Position numbers and translations under genes: made by a program
Assembly: GCA_964630265.1 (NCBI GenBank)
Contig: CAZVRW010000038.1
Span: 1 to 30,640, forward strand
From: CAZBWP01 sp964630265
Lineage (GTDB): Bacteria; Pseudomonadota; Alphaproteobacteria; Rhodospirillales; Defluviicoccaceae
Length of the DNA: 30,640 nt
Reading direction: 5' to 3'
Shown here: positions 7,825 to 14,912 of the stretch, piece by piece
Layout of the letters: every line of letters starts with the position of its first letter
Position numbering within the stretch: position 1 is the first letter of the stretch
Notes under the pieces: model-generated
The model's input: only the letters and a program-made list of their open reading frames with translations
Databases searched by the model: none
What the model was told of the DNA's origin: nothing

Positions 7825-10518
7825 TTAAGATGACGCTTTCCAGGCATAGAGCAGATCCAGCGCCTGTTTTGGCGTGAGTGTGTCCAAATCCGTGCGGGCC
7901 AGCGCGGTCTCCAGCGCCGACGGTTCGGCCAGTCCCGGCGGTGCTCCCGCCCGGCGCTCGGCGGCGGCGAACAGCGGCAGATCATCGGCAAGCCGGGTGA
8001 CCGCAGACGATTGTTCGCCGGACTCGAGCGTCGCCAGGACCTCCTCGGCGCGCCCGACCACCGCCTCGGGCAGGCCGGCGAGGCGGCCGACGTGGATGCC
8101 GTAGGAGCGATCCGCCGCGCCGGCGGTCACCTCGTGCAGAAATACCACGTCGCCCTGCCATTCCTTCACCCGCATCGTATAGCAGGCGAGATCGTCGAGC
8201 TTCGCCGCCAGCGCCGTCAGTTCGTGGTAGTGGGTGGCGAACAGCGCTCGGCAGCAGTTGACGGCGTGCAGGTGCTCGACCACGGCCCAGGCGATCGACA
8301 GGCCGTCCCAGGTCGCCGTGCCCCGGCCGATCTCGTCGAACACCACCAGCGAGCGGGGGCCGGCCTGGTGCAGGATCGCGGCGGTTTCGATCATCTCGAC
8401 CATGAAGGTGGACCGGCCGCGCGCCAGTTCGTCGCCGGCGCCGATGCGCGAGAACAGGCGGTCGACGACGCCGAGCCGCGCCGCCGCCGCCGGCACGTAG
8501 CTGCCGGCCTGCGCCAAGACCGCGATCAGCGCGTTCTGGCGCAGGAAGGTGCTCTTGCCGGCCATGTTCGGGCCGGTCAGCAGCCAGACGCGCCGGCCGT
8601 CGCCCAAGTCGCAGTCATTGGCGACGAAGGCGCCCTCGTGGCGCGCCGCCAGCGCCGCCTCGACCACCGGGTGGCGACCGCCCGTCACCAGGAAACCGGT
8701 GCCGTCGTCGAGCACCGGCCGGCACCAGCGACCATCGACGGCGAGATCGGCCAGAGCCCCCGCCACGTCCAGCGCCGCCAGCGCGTGGGCCGCGGCGGCC
8801 AGGGCATCGGCCCGCCCCACGACCTCGCCGGCCAGGTCATCGAACACCGCCAGCTCCATGGCCAGCGCCCGCTCGCCGGCGCGCATGATCTCGTCTTCCA
8901 GGCGGCCGAGGTCCACCGTGGTGAAGCGGGCGGCGCTGGCGATGGTCTGGCGGTGGACGAACGGCCCGTCGCCGCCGGTCGGCATCCGCTCCAGGTGCTT
9001 GGCCGGCACCTCGACGAAATAGCCCAGCACGTTGTTGTGGCGGATCTTCAGGCTGGCGATCTTCGTCTCCGCCGCATAGCGGCCCTGCAGCTCGGCGATC
9101 ACCCGACGGCTGTCGTCCTTCAACCGCCGCTGCGCATCCAACTCGGCCAGGTAGCCGTCGGCGACGAAGCCGCCGTCCCGGGTCAGCAGCGGCAGCTCGG
9201 CGGCAAGGGCGCGGCCGAGCCGGTCGACCAGCGACTGCTGGTCGCCGAGGTGCTCGCCGCATGCGGTGATGCCGTGTGGCATGCCGGCGAGGCCCACCTC
9301 GGCCAGGGCCGCCCGGATTTCGCCGGCCAGCGCCAACGCGTCGCGCACCGCCGCCAGATCCCGCGGGCCACCGCGCGCGAGGCTGAGCCGCGAGAGCGCC
9401 CGCTCCAGATCGGGACAGCGCCGGAGCAGCGCCCGCACCGCTTGGCGCAGGGCCTGGACCTCGACGAAGAACTGCACCATGTCGAGCCGGCGGTCGATGG
9501 CGGCGACGTCGGTCAGTGGCGCCGTCAACCGGGCCGTCAGCAGCCGCGCGCCGGCGCCGGTCACCGTGCGGTCGACGGTGGCGGCGAGGCTGCCGGCGCG
9601 CTCGCCGGCGAGGGTGCGGGTCAGCTCCAGATTGCGGCGGGTGGCGGCATCGATGCTCATCACCGATCCCGCGGCCAGGCGTTTCGGCCGGGCGATGCGG
9701 GGCAGCCGCCCCTTCTGCGTCAGGTCCACGTAATCGACCAGCGCCCCGGCCGCGGCGATCTCCGCCGGCTCGAAGGCGCCGAAGGCATCCAGGCTCTCGA
9801 CGCCGAACAGCGCCTGCAAGCGGCGCCGGCCGTTGACGCCGTCGAAGCGGGCCGCCGGCTGCGGCGTCAGGCGATCGCGCCAGCCGGCGAACGTTTCGAA
9901 CAGCGCCGGCGTCTGCAACAGCGGCTCGGCGACGAGCAGTTCGCCCGGCTCGAGTCTGGCCAGCGCCGCGTCGAGACCGGCCGCGCTGAGGGGTTCGGTG
10001 TGGAAGTCGCCGGTCGAGATGTCGATCCAGGCAAGGCCGAGCCGACCCGCCGTCTCGGCGCAAGCCGCGAGATAGTTGTGGCGCCGGGCCTCGAGCAGCG
10101 TCTCCTCGGTCAGGGTTCCCGGGGTGACGAGGCGGGTGACGGCGCGCTCGACGACGCTCTTGCCGCCGCGCTTGCGCGCGTCGGCCGGATTCTCCGTCTG
10201 CTCGCAGATGGCGACCTTGAAGCCCTTACGGATCAGCCGCGCCAGGTAGCCGTCGTGGCTGTGCACCGGCACTCCGCACATGGGGATGTCTTCGCCCTGG
10301 TGCTTGCCCCGCTTGGTCAGAGCGATGTCCAGCGCCGCCGCCGCCGCGACCGCATCGTCGAAAAACAGCTCATAGAAATCGCCCATGCGATAGAACAGCA
10401 GGCACTCGGGATGCGCCTGCTTTATCGCCAGGTACTGCGCCATCATCGGCGTGATGGGCGGCGCGATGGGCGGCGTAATGGGCGGCGTGATAGGCGCCTC
10501 TGCACTCGAAGACGTCAC
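7825..10518 (-). CDS. mutS: DNA mismatch repair protein MutS
   Basis: An 897-residue product from GTG at 10518-10516. The N-terminal mismatch-recognition domain carries the Phe-x-Glu motif in LLFYRMGDFYELFFDDA, followed by connector, lever and clamp domains and the ATPase domain: Walker A GPNMAGKST (from residue 649), Walker B DEIGRGT, and a helix-turn-helix end. MutS binds mispairs and recruits MutL. An alternative start is the ATG pair at 10446-10441, which would drop a 24-residue Pro-rich leader made of (Ile-Thr/Ala-Pro-Pro) repeats. GTG is preferred because a GAGAG lies upstream and alphaproteobacterial MutS often has a Pro/Ala-rich leader ending PMMAQYL. The open frame continues far upstream without a stop, antisense to the neighbouring genes; that part is not coding. 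Confidence 0.95.
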   Translation of the reverse strand: MTSSSAEAPITPPITPPIAPPITPMMAQYLAIKQAHPECLLFYRMGDFYELFFDDAVAAAAALDIALTKRGKHQGEDIPMCGVPVHSHDGYLARLIRKGFKVAICEQTENPADARKRGGKSVVERAVTRLVTPGTLTEETLLEARRHNYLAACAETAGRLGLAWIDISTGDFHTEPLSAAGLDAALARLEPGELLVAEPLLQTPALFETFAGWRDRLTPQPAARFDGVNGRRRLQALFGVESLDAFGAFEPAEIAAAGALVDYVDLTQKGRLPRIARPKRLAAGSVMSIDAATRRNLELTRTLAGERAGSLAATVDRTVTGAGARLLTARLTAPLTDVAAIDRRLDMVQFFVEVQALRQAVRALLRRCPDLERALSRLSLARGGPRDLAAVRDALALAGEIRAALAEVGLAGMPHGITACGEHLGDQQSLVDRLGRALAAELPLLTRDGGFVADGYLAELDAQRRLKDDSRRVIAELQGRYAAETKIASLKIRHNNVLGYFVEVPAKHLERMPTGGDGPFVHRQTIASAARFTTVDLGRLEDEIMRAGERALAMELAVFDDLAGEVVGRADALAAAAHALAALDVAGALADLAVDGRWCRPVLDDGTGFLVTGGRHPVVEAALAARHEGAFVANDCDLGDGRRVWLLTGPNMAGKSTFLRQNALIAVLAQAGSYVPAAAARLGVVDRLFSRIGAGDELARGRSTFMVEMIETAAILHQAGPRSLVVFDEIGRGTATWDGLSIAWAVVEHLHAVNCCRALFATHYHELTALAAKLDDLACYTMRVKEWQGDVVFLHEVTAGAADRSYGIHVGRLAGLPEAVVGRAEEVLATLESGEQSSAVTRLADDLPLFAAAERRAGAPPGLAEPSALETALARTDLDTLTPKQALDLLYAWKASS
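10448..10495. repeat. Four 12-bp tandem units at the 5' end of mutS
   Basis: Units GGCGTGATGGGC, GGCGCGATGGGC, GGCGTAATGGGC and GGCGTGATAGGC are adjacent. On the minus strand they encode Ile-Thr/Ala-Pro-Pro repeats between the GTG start and the first ATG of mutS. Confidence 0.9.
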
Positions 10519-10626
10519 GGTTTCGCATCTCTCGGGCCGGAGCGGCGAGACTAGCACGCTGGCGGCCGACGGGGCTATGCACACCCGCCGCGGCGGGGCA
10601 GAATGCGCCACAATGGAGGGAAAGCC

Positions 10627-11136
10627 ATGCACGACCAAACCAGCCCATCCCCGCCCGGCCGGGAAGTCGTCGGCCTGTTCACCGATCGCGGCCGTTTCGA
10701 GGCCGCCGTCGAAGACCTGATGGGGGCCGGCTTCGCCCATGCCGATCTCAGCGTGTTGTCGTCGCACCAACCGATCGAGGCGGCCGATCCGCCGAAGCGG
10801 ACGTGGCGCGACGCGCTGACCGCCATGGTCGGTGAGATCCGCTATGAAGGCCCGCTCGTCGCGTCCGGGGCCATCTTCCTGGCCGGCGGACCGATGGCGG
10901 CGGCGATCGCCGGCCTGATCGGTGCCACCGTCGGCGGCGTCGCCATCGCCGAGCTGCTCTCGACCGTCACCTCTCGGCCGCATGCCGAGGCGTTCGCCCG
11001 CGCCGTTGCCGCCGGCAACATCGTGCTCTGGGTGCGGGTCGAGGACGACGAGGCCGAGGCCGGCGCCCGGCAGATCCTGGCGGCGCACGGCGCCGACAAC
11101 GTCCACACCTGCGACACCGTTTCGGCAGCGCCGTAA
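10627..11136 (+). CDS. Small membrane-associated protein with a glycine-rich central segment, function unknown
   Basis: A 169-residue protein. Residues 10-50 (REVVGLFTDRGRFEAAVEDLM, then HADLSVLSS) look like the short alpha/beta module found in YflT/GS17M-type and DUF1269-like stress proteins, which often begins with a flavour of 'V-G-L-F-x-x-x-x-x-A'. The centre (about 76-112) is hydrophobic and Gly/Ala-rich (GAIFLAGGPMAAAIAGLIGATVGG), resembling a glycine-zipper hairpin that inserts in a membrane. The C-terminus has a second short alpha/beta element (NIVLWVRVEDDEAEAGARQIL). The start is chosen at 10627, after AGGGA at proper spacing. It diverges from mutS across 108 bp and is followed after 30 bp by the CoA-transferase gene, probably as one transcript. 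I do not recognise a specific function. Confidence 0.8.
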   Translation: MHDQTSPSPPGREVVGLFTDRGRFEAAVEDLMGAGFAHADLSVLSSHQPIEAADPPKRTWRDALTAMVGEIRYEGPLVASGAIFLAGGPMAAAIAGLIGATVGGVAIAELLSTVTSRPHAEAFARAVAAGNIVLWVRVEDDEAEAGARQILAAHGADNVHTCDTVSAAP

Positions 11137-11166
11137 TCCGTGCCCTGACCCATGCAGGAGGTTCCC

Positions 11167-12414
11167 ATGCAAGGCATTCTCAGCGGCCTGCGCATCGTCG
11201 AGGGCTCGGCGTTCGTCGCCATGCCGCTCGGCGGCATGACGCTGGCGCAACTCGGCGCCGACGTCATCCGCTTCGATCCCATTGGCGGCGGCCTCGACTA
11301 CACCCGCTGGCCGGTCACCCTCGACGGCCAGCACAGCCTGTTCTGGGCCGGCTTCAACAAGGGCAAGCGGTCCATCGCCATCGACTTCCGCAAGCCCGAA
11401 GGGCAGGAGATCCTGACCCGGCTGATCTGCGCGCCGGGTGAGAACGCCGGCCTCTTCCTCACCAATTTCCCGGCCCGCGGCTGGCTCGATTACGAGACGC
11501 TGCGCCGGCAGCGCGCCGACCTGATTATGGTCAACCTGGTGGGCCGCGCCGACGGCGGCTCCGAGGTCGACTACACCGTCAATCCGCAGACCGGCCTGCC
11601 GTTCGTCACCGGCCCCACCAGCTTTCCCCGTCCGGTCAACCACCTGCTCCCCGCCTGGGACTGCATCGCCGGGCAGATGGCCGTCATCGGCCTGCTCGCC
11701 GCCGAGCGCCACCGCCGCCGCACCGGCCATGGCCAGCTGGTCCGTCTCGCCCTCAAGGACGTGGCGCTGGCGATGCTCGGCAATCTCGGCAAGATCGCCG
11801 AGGTGGAGATCAACGACGCCGATCGGCCGAAGGACGGCAATTACCTCTATGGCGCCTTCGGCCGTGATTTCGGCACGCTCGACGGCAAGCGGCTGATGGT
11901 CGTCGGCCTCACCCGCGGCCAGTGGAGCAGCCTGGTCAAGGCAACCGAGCTGCATGCCGAGCTGGACGCGCTGGCGGCGCGGCTGCGCCTCGATTTCTCG
12001 CGGGAAGGGGCCCGCTTCCGCGCGCGGCGGGAGATCGCGCGCATCTTCGAGCCGTGGTTCGCGACGCGCATGCTGGCGGAGATCCGCCGCATCTTCGATG
12101 CGCACGGCGTCACCTGGGCGCCTTATCGCAGCGTCCGCGACACCATCGAACACGACCCCGACTGTTCCAGCCAGAACCCGATGTTCAGCATGGTCGATCA
12201 GCCGGGCATCGGCACCTACCTGATGCCCGGCTCGCCGCTGGCCTTCGGCGAGGTGGAGCGCCTGCCGGCGCGCCGCGCGCCCCTGCTCGGCGAGCACACC
12301 GACGAGATCCTGCTCGACACCTTGGGCCTGAGCGAGAGCGAGGTCGGCCGCCTGCACGACCAGCAAATCGTCGCCGGCCCGGAGACCTCCGGCTACAACG
12401 ACACCGTCGATTGA
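11167..12414 (+). CDS. mct: Family III CoA transferase, probable mesaconyl-CoA C1-C4 CoA transferase (2-methylfumaryl-CoA isomerase)
   Basis: A 415-residue CaiB/BaiF (class III) CoA-transferase. The N-terminus MQGILSGLRIVEGSAFVAMP and the stretches GADVIRFDPIGGGLDY, FNKGKRSIAIDF, FLTNFPARGWLDYE, VDYTVNPQTGLPF and YLYGAFGRDF follow the pattern I associate with Mct, which moves CoA between the C1 and C4 carboxyls of mesaconate in the 3-hydroxypropionate bicycle of Chloroflexus. The family catalytic Asp is D165 in LPAWDCIAG. The C-terminal GEHTDEILL motif is normal for class III enzymes. The start is ATG 11167 with AGGAGG ahead of it; an upstream in-frame ATG at 11152 lacks this. No other bicycle gene is in the window, so the physiological substrate is inferred from resemblance only. 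Confidence 0.8.
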   Translation: MQGILSGLRIVEGSAFVAMPLGGMTLAQLGADVIRFDPIGGGLDYTRWPVTLDGQHSLFWAGFNKGKRSIAIDFRKPEGQEILTRLICAPGENAGLFLTNFPARGWLDYETLRRQRADLIMVNLVGRADGGSEVDYTVNPQTGLPFVTGPTSFPRPVNHLLPAWDCIAGQMAVIGLLAAERHRRRTGHGQLVRLALKDVALAMLGNLGKIAEVEINDADRPKDGNYLYGAFGRDFGTLDGKRLMVVGLTRGQWSSLVKATELHAELDALAARLRLDFSREGARFRARREIARIFEPWFATRMLAEIRRIFDAHGVTWAPYRSVRDTIEHDPDCSSQNPMFSMVDQPGIGTYLMPGSPLAFGEVERLPARRAPLLGEHTDEILLDTLGLSESEVGRLHDQQIVAGPETSGYNDTVD

Positions 12415-12426
12415 GGACCGTGCCGG

Positions 12427-12499
12427 CGTCGCCGGTGCGCCGGGCTTCCCCTCATGACCAGCGCCGCGAAGCCATCCGGGGGCCGGCGCACCGGCGTCG
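12427..12499. terminator. Long inverted repeat between convergent genes, candidate bidirectional terminator
   Basis: Arms 12427-12443 and 12483-12499 pair over 17 bp with a single T-T mismatch, separated by 39 bases. The stem is very GC-rich (CGTCGCCGGTGCGCCGG) and has no U-tract on either side. It sits between the ends of the CoA-transferase gene and the beta-helix gene, which face each other. Confidence 0.5.
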
Positions 12500-12525
12500 G
12501 CGACGCGGCGCGCGGAGGCGGTCGC

Positions 12526-13830
12526 TCAGCGCCACTCGTAGGCGCCGGCGTCGACGCCTGCCCCTTGCGGCCGCGGCGTGCCGGCCATGTCGGTTGCCGG
12601 AGCATGGCGCAGCGAGCCGGCGGCGATCGCCGAGCTGCCGGCCCGCAGGCGCACATCGAGGCGCTCCGGATCGACGAAGAAGGCTGCCCGGTCGGTAATC
12701 TCCACATTGCCCACGGCGGTCACGCCAGGCTTGGGCAGCCCGAACAGGTCCTGCCGGTGCGCCGCCCGTGGCTCCGCCAGGTTGTTGGCGATGACGCTGT
12801 TTTCGGGCGGGCGGCCGTCCTTGTGGTGGGTGATGCTGATCCACGGCGGGCCCGGCCGATCCTCGTTGCGATCGATCACCGTGTTGTTGACGATGCGCAC
12901 GTTGCGCGCGCCCATCACGGTGATCCCGTGCCAGTGATCGGTGATCACCACATTGTTCTCGATCACCCAGTCGACATAGACGCCATCGAACATGCCGATG
13001 CCCTGCAGGGTGCAGCGAAACGGCTGCTCGGCGTCTTCGTAATTGATGATGCGGTTGCCGCGCAGCACGCCGCCGACCACCTCGCCGGTGCCGGGTCTGC
13101 CGTCGGCGCCGATCGACCAGGACTGGAAGCCGTCGTCGTGGTTGTCGTCGACCTTGAGGCAGTTGCGGATCGTGTTGAATGCGTACGTCGTGTGGTCGCC
13201 GAGACCGCGGATGCCGTCGCCGGAGAAGGTCTCGATGAGATTGTCCGCGATCAGGGACTGCCGCGCCAGCGCGTGAATGCCGTGCCGGACATGACGGATG
13301 TGGTTGCCGCGCAGCGTGATCTCGCGGCCGGCCGCGTAGATCCCGTGCATGGCGTTTTCGCGCCAGTCGTCGGCGGACCATCCGGAAACGTCCGGCGTCG
13401 TCGAGATCGTGCATGCCTCGATGATGATGTGTTCCGAGGCGCCGCCGATCGCGACAATGGCGCCACGCGGGCGGCGTTCGCCAAAGCTCGGACTGACATG
13501 CAGCCCGTTGAGGTGCCACCCGGCGCTCTCGTCGATCCGCACGGCCGAGACCTGCGGCGTGTGGCCCGGAGCGGCGGCGAGGGTGATCCAGCCGTCGTGG
13601 CGGCGGCCGCGGATCTCGAGACGGCCATACGGACCGGACCGCAGGAAGAGCGTGTCGCCGGGTTGCAGGCGTCCCTCGTCGAGGACGGCCTGGACCGACC
13701 GCCACGGCGACGTCGCACTGCCGTCCCCCTCCGGCGATCCGCCGACGGGATCCACCGTGTATTCGTTCGGCTGCGCCAAAACGGGCAGCGACACCAACGC
13801 CAAGACCAGGGCGGCGAGACGGCTTCGCAT
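12526..13830 (-). CDS. Secreted right-handed parallel beta-helix protein
   Basis: A 434-residue protein with a Sec signal peptide (MRSRLAALVLALVSLPVLAQ, cleavage likely after VLA) and a mature N-terminus typical of polysaccharide-active beta-helix proteins (VDPVGGSPEGDGSATSPWRSVQAVLD, then LQPGDTLFLRSGPY). Many short strands in N-x-I-x-N/G style follow from about residue 120 to 350 (HIIIEACTIS, EITLRGNHIRHVRHGIHAL, NVRIVNNTVIDRN), as in NosD/pectate-lyase-like parallel beta-helix repeats. Substrate and catalytic residues cannot be assigned; a conserved-looking NHDDGFQSW segment could line a site. The start at 13830 has GGAG upstream on the minus strand. It is convergent with the CoA transferase and divergent from the toxin-antitoxin pair. 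It looks like a single-gene unit. Confidence 0.85.
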   Translation of the reverse strand: MRSRLAALVLALVSLPVLAQPNEYTVDPVGGSPEGDGSATSPWRSVQAVLDEGRLQPGDTLFLRSGPYGRLEIRGRRHDGWITLAAAPGHTPQVSAVRIDESAGWHLNGLHVSPSFGERRPRGAIVAIGGASEHIIIEACTISTTPDVSGWSADDWRENAMHGIYAAGREITLRGNHIRHVRHGIHALARQSLIADNLIETFSGDGIRGLGDHTTYAFNTIRNCLKVDDNHDDGFQSWSIGADGRPGTGEVVGGVLRGNRIINYEDAEQPFRCTLQGIGMFDGVYVDWVIENNVVITDHWHGITVMGARNVRIVNNTVIDRNEDRPGPPWISITHHKDGRPPENSVIANNLAEPRAAHRQDLFGLPKPGVTAVGNVEITDRAAFFVDPERLDVRLRAGSSAIAAGSLRHAPATDMAGTPRPQGAGVDAGAYEWR

Positions 13831-14154
13831 GGTGGGGCTCCGCTTTCCGACGATCCTCTCCGATCTAGCCCACGCCGGGACCTCCTCGAAACCCGGTGGC
13901 CAGGAAGACGGCGCGACAGGCGCCCCCTGGCCGGGCCGTCCGGGCGGTGCGCGACGCCGGTCCTCACCCGTCATAGCGTGCGTCCGGGGTTTTCGATAGG
14001 GAGACCGTGCCGCGTGGAAAGCGTATGCTGGATGGGCGCGCAATTTCTGGCACAACGGCACCGGGCCCCCACGGAGCCGCGGCGTTGCCTCCTGCTCAGG
14101 AATCGATCAGATTAAGCTTAGTCTGCATATGATCAGATTACCGGCGGACACGCC
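13831..14154. other. Divergent intergenic region, beta-helix gene / toxin-antitoxin
   Basis: 324 bp between divergent starts. The right end (14101-14140) is visibly AT-richer and carries the palindrome and direct repeats described separately. No gene is supported in the rest; the long open frames here are antisense or upstream extensions without good starts. No confident promoter for the beta-helix gene was seen. Confidence 0.6.
14108..14125 (+). promoter_or_regulatory. Candidate operator of the toxin-antitoxin operon
   Basis: CAGATTAAGCTTAGTCTG is an 18-bp palindrome with 8 of 9 pairs matching, centred on TAAGCTTA, 30 bp before the antitoxin start. It is embedded between two direct copies of GATCAGATTA (14105-14114 and 14131-14140). 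Type II antitoxins usually bind such sites to repress their own operon. Assignment is by position and symmetry. Confidence 0.55.
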
Positions 14155-14394
14155 ATGAAGACGGTCAACATCCACGAGGCCAAGACGCACCTGTCCCGCC
14201 TGATCGAGGACGTCGCGTCCGGCGAAGAGGTGATGATCGCCCGGAGCGGTAAGCCGGTGGCCCGACTCGTGCCGATTCCCGAGCGAGCGAGCGACCGCCA
14301 GCCAGGACAGTGGTGGGGTGCGGTGCGGATCGGCGACGATTTCGATACACCGTTGCCCACGGATCTTGCCGCTGCCTTCGGGGCGGACGCATGA
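14155..14394 (+). CDS. Phd/YefM-family antitoxin
   Basis: A 79-residue protein with the Phd/YefM fold signature: MKTVNIHEAKTHLSRLIEDV, then SGEEVMIARSGKPVARLVPI (residues 22-41). The N-terminal part binds DNA as a dimer. The C-terminal 35 residues, with WWGAVRIGDDFDTPLPTDLAAAF, form the flexible tail that normally neutralises the PIN toxin; this 'G-x-x-x-I-x-D-D-F-D-x-P-L' ending is usual for antitoxins paired with VapC-type toxins. Its TGA overlaps the toxin ATG (ATGA), implying translational coupling. An autoregulatory palindrome lies directly upstream. Confidence 0.93.
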   Translation: MKTVNIHEAKTHLSRLIEDVASGEEVMIARSGKPVARLVPIPERASDRQPGQWWGAVRIGDDFDTPLPTDLAAAFGADA

Positions 14395-14780
14395 CGTTGC
14401 TGCTCGATACCCACGTTCTTTTATTGTGGCTTGCCGACGATCCGGCGCTTGGGAAAACGGCCCGGGCGGCAATCTCCGACGCTCGGCACAGCGTGTGGAT
14501 GAGTTCCGCCTCGGCTTGGGAGATCGCCATCAAGTCCGCCCTTGGCCGGCTCAGCTTGCCCGGCCCGGTGGTAGGGGTGTTGCCGAGCGCGCTTTCCGAC
14601 AATGATTTCTTACCGCCGGCGATCACCGTCGAGCACGCCCTTTGCGCCGGCGACCTGCCGCCCATTCACGCCGATCCGTTCGACCGGATGCTTGTTGCGC
14701 AAGCGATCACCCACGCCTGGACGCTCGTCACCGCCGACGCCGTCGTCGCTCGCTACCCCGTGCGGACCCTCGCGGCCTGA
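14391..14780 (+). CDS. PIN-domain ribonuclease toxin (VapC family)
   Basis: A 129-residue PIN-domain protein. The acidic residues expected in the Mg-binding active site are visible: D6 (LLLDTHVLLLW), E44 (SASAWEIAIKSALGRL), D98 (ADPFDRMLVAQA) and D116 (LVTADAVVARY). VapC-type toxins cleave specific tRNAs or rRNA and are held inactive by the cognate antitoxin. Length and motif spacing are normal, so the toxin appears intact. The start is fixed by the 4-base ATGA overlap with the antitoxin. The upstream in-frame extension has no conserved content. Confidence 0.93.
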   Translation: MTLLLDTHVLLLWLADDPALGKTARAAISDARHSVWMSSASAWEIAIKSALGRLSLPGPVVGVLPSALSDNDFLPPAITVEHALCAGDLPPIHADPFDRMLVAQAITHAWTLVTADAVVARYPVRTLAA

Positions 14781-14822
14781 CCCGACGGCGCCGCCGCCGG
14801 CGCCACCCTGCCCGCGGTCGGG
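14781..14822 (+). terminator. Nested hairpin after the PIN toxin gene
   Basis: The outer stem CCCGAC (14781-14786) pairs with GTCGGG (14817-14822). The inner stem GGCGCC (14787-14792) pairs with GGCGCC (14799-14804). It begins directly after the toxin stop. There is no U-tract, so it is a weak candidate. Confidence 0.35.
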
Positions 14823-14836
14823 AGCGAATTAATCCC

Positions 14837-14850
14837 TTCGCACCTGCGAA
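14837..14850 (+). promoter_or_regulatory. Perfect palindrome upstream of the CZB gene, candidate operator
   Basis: TTCGCA-CC-TGCGAA, a perfect 6-bp inverted repeat, lies 62 bp before the CZB start within a short AT-richer patch that could hold the promoter. I do not recognise the regulator. Confidence 0.4.
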
Positions 14851-14896
14851 ATGTGGTATCAAAGGGGGTGCCATCGCGTATGTCCGCGGTCGGCTG

Positions 14897-14909
14897 AGGG
14901 GCCACCCCT
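14897..14909 (+). promoter_or_regulatory. Hairpin covering the ribosome binding site of the CZB gene
   Basis: AGGGG-CCA-CCCCT folds into a perfect 5-bp stem ending three bases before the ATG at 14913. The only Shine-Dalgarno-like run (GAGGGG, 14896-14901) is inside the 5' arm, so the site would be partly occluded when folded. Confidence 0.4.
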
Positions 14910-14912
14910 GTC

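Noticed and set aside
2240..10554. Very long plus-strand frames opposite trpS, glnD and mutS (up to 847 codons)
   Set aside because: They are mirror frames of GC-rich genes: rich in Arg, Gln, His, Val and Asp, without ribosome sites or domains.
10519..12366. The mutS frame staying open for about 600 codons upstream
   Set aside because: It lies antisense to two well-supported plus-strand genes and lacks conserved content. It is a consequence of GC-rich codon bias.
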